DNA of 64,000 nt from Siphlonurus alternatus (Eukaryota > Arthropoda > Insecta > Ephemeroptera > Siphlonuridae). Location: NCBI GenBank assembly GCA_949825025.1, contig OX463780.1, forward strand, positions 23,700,229-23,764,228. Direction: 5' to 3'. The notes beneath the pieces are model-generated. The model was not told the origin of the DNA, searched no databases, and saw only the letters and a program-made list of their open reading frames with translations. A program made the position numbers and the translations under genes. Below, in pieces: positions 63,721 to 64,000 of this stretch (positions are counted from its first letter, which is position 1; the number at the start of each line of letters is the position of its first letter).

Positions 63721-64000
63721 ATTAGTCTTTTATTAAACACAGAAAGTGTACATATTAACAGCACTAGAAACATACATTATAGAAAAACATTACAATAGAA
63801 CACATAAAACATACATACAAAACATATATAATAGTTACAGAATAATAGAACAATAGAAAATGATAATAAAACAATATAAAATAAAATAACAGATGATACT
63901 AACAGCCTGTTACATCATAATAATAATATATCATATATATAATCACATATATAAAACAAAATATGACATAGAAAATAGATAGAATAAAAAAACTTATTGC
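63721..64000 (-). mobile_element. LINE-like 3' fragment, copy 2 (cut by window end)
   Basis: Closely matches 7561-7840, starting at TTAGTCTTTTATTAAACAC and running to the last base of the window. Only the 3'UTR part is visible; the coding end would lie beyond 64000. Confidence 0.75.

Overview
The window is animal nuclear DNA. Genes have introns with GT/AG borders, TATA/TCAGT promoters and AATAAA poly(A) signals, in a very AT-rich, repeat-rich background. A cluster of Rebers-Riddiford (RR) chitin-binding cuticle proteins points to an arthropod, most likely an insect with large introns. I cannot name the species. No prokaryotic features or CRISPR arrays were seen.

Layout. (1) 1242-6278, minus: a complete six-exon mitochondrial ornithine carrier (SLC25A15 type), with a mariner-like foldback element in its last intron and a probable solo LTR in its first. 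(2) 8.8-52.7 kb: eight cuticle-protein genes. The first (8860-11022, +) has a long N-terminal extension and an acidic tail. Five near-identical RR-2 paralogues follow at 16269-17009 (+), 20673-21798 (+), 24566-25461 (-), 28854-29680 (+) and 32194-33190 (+). Each splits its signal peptide after four codons. Two more divergent RR genes lie at 35865-39917 (-) and 46681-52741 (+). (3) 54.9-64 kb: three housekeeping genes, PRELID2 (minus), AFG1L ATPase (plus, head-to-head with PRELID2) and the 5' part of IST1 (plus, running off the window).

Between and inside the genes are several families of long inverted-repeat (foldback) elements, two kinds of LINE remnant, a 28S rRNA fragment, a 5S-like segment and long microsatellites. 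The cuticle genes presumably act together in building exoskeleton. The five RR-2 paralogues share a TATA/initiator core promoter and an upstream palindromic block, so co-regulation is likely. Their promoter, coding and 3'UTR similarities group the genes differently, which suggests gene conversion or unequal exchange.

The most unusual sequence-level signal is the 8-mer TGACGTCA (a full CRE palindrome). I count it 14 times, eight of them carried in pairs by four of five copies of one foldback family. I found no convincing new protein-coding system. The novelty here is in repeat-borne regulatory motifs and the mosaic structure of the cuticle array.
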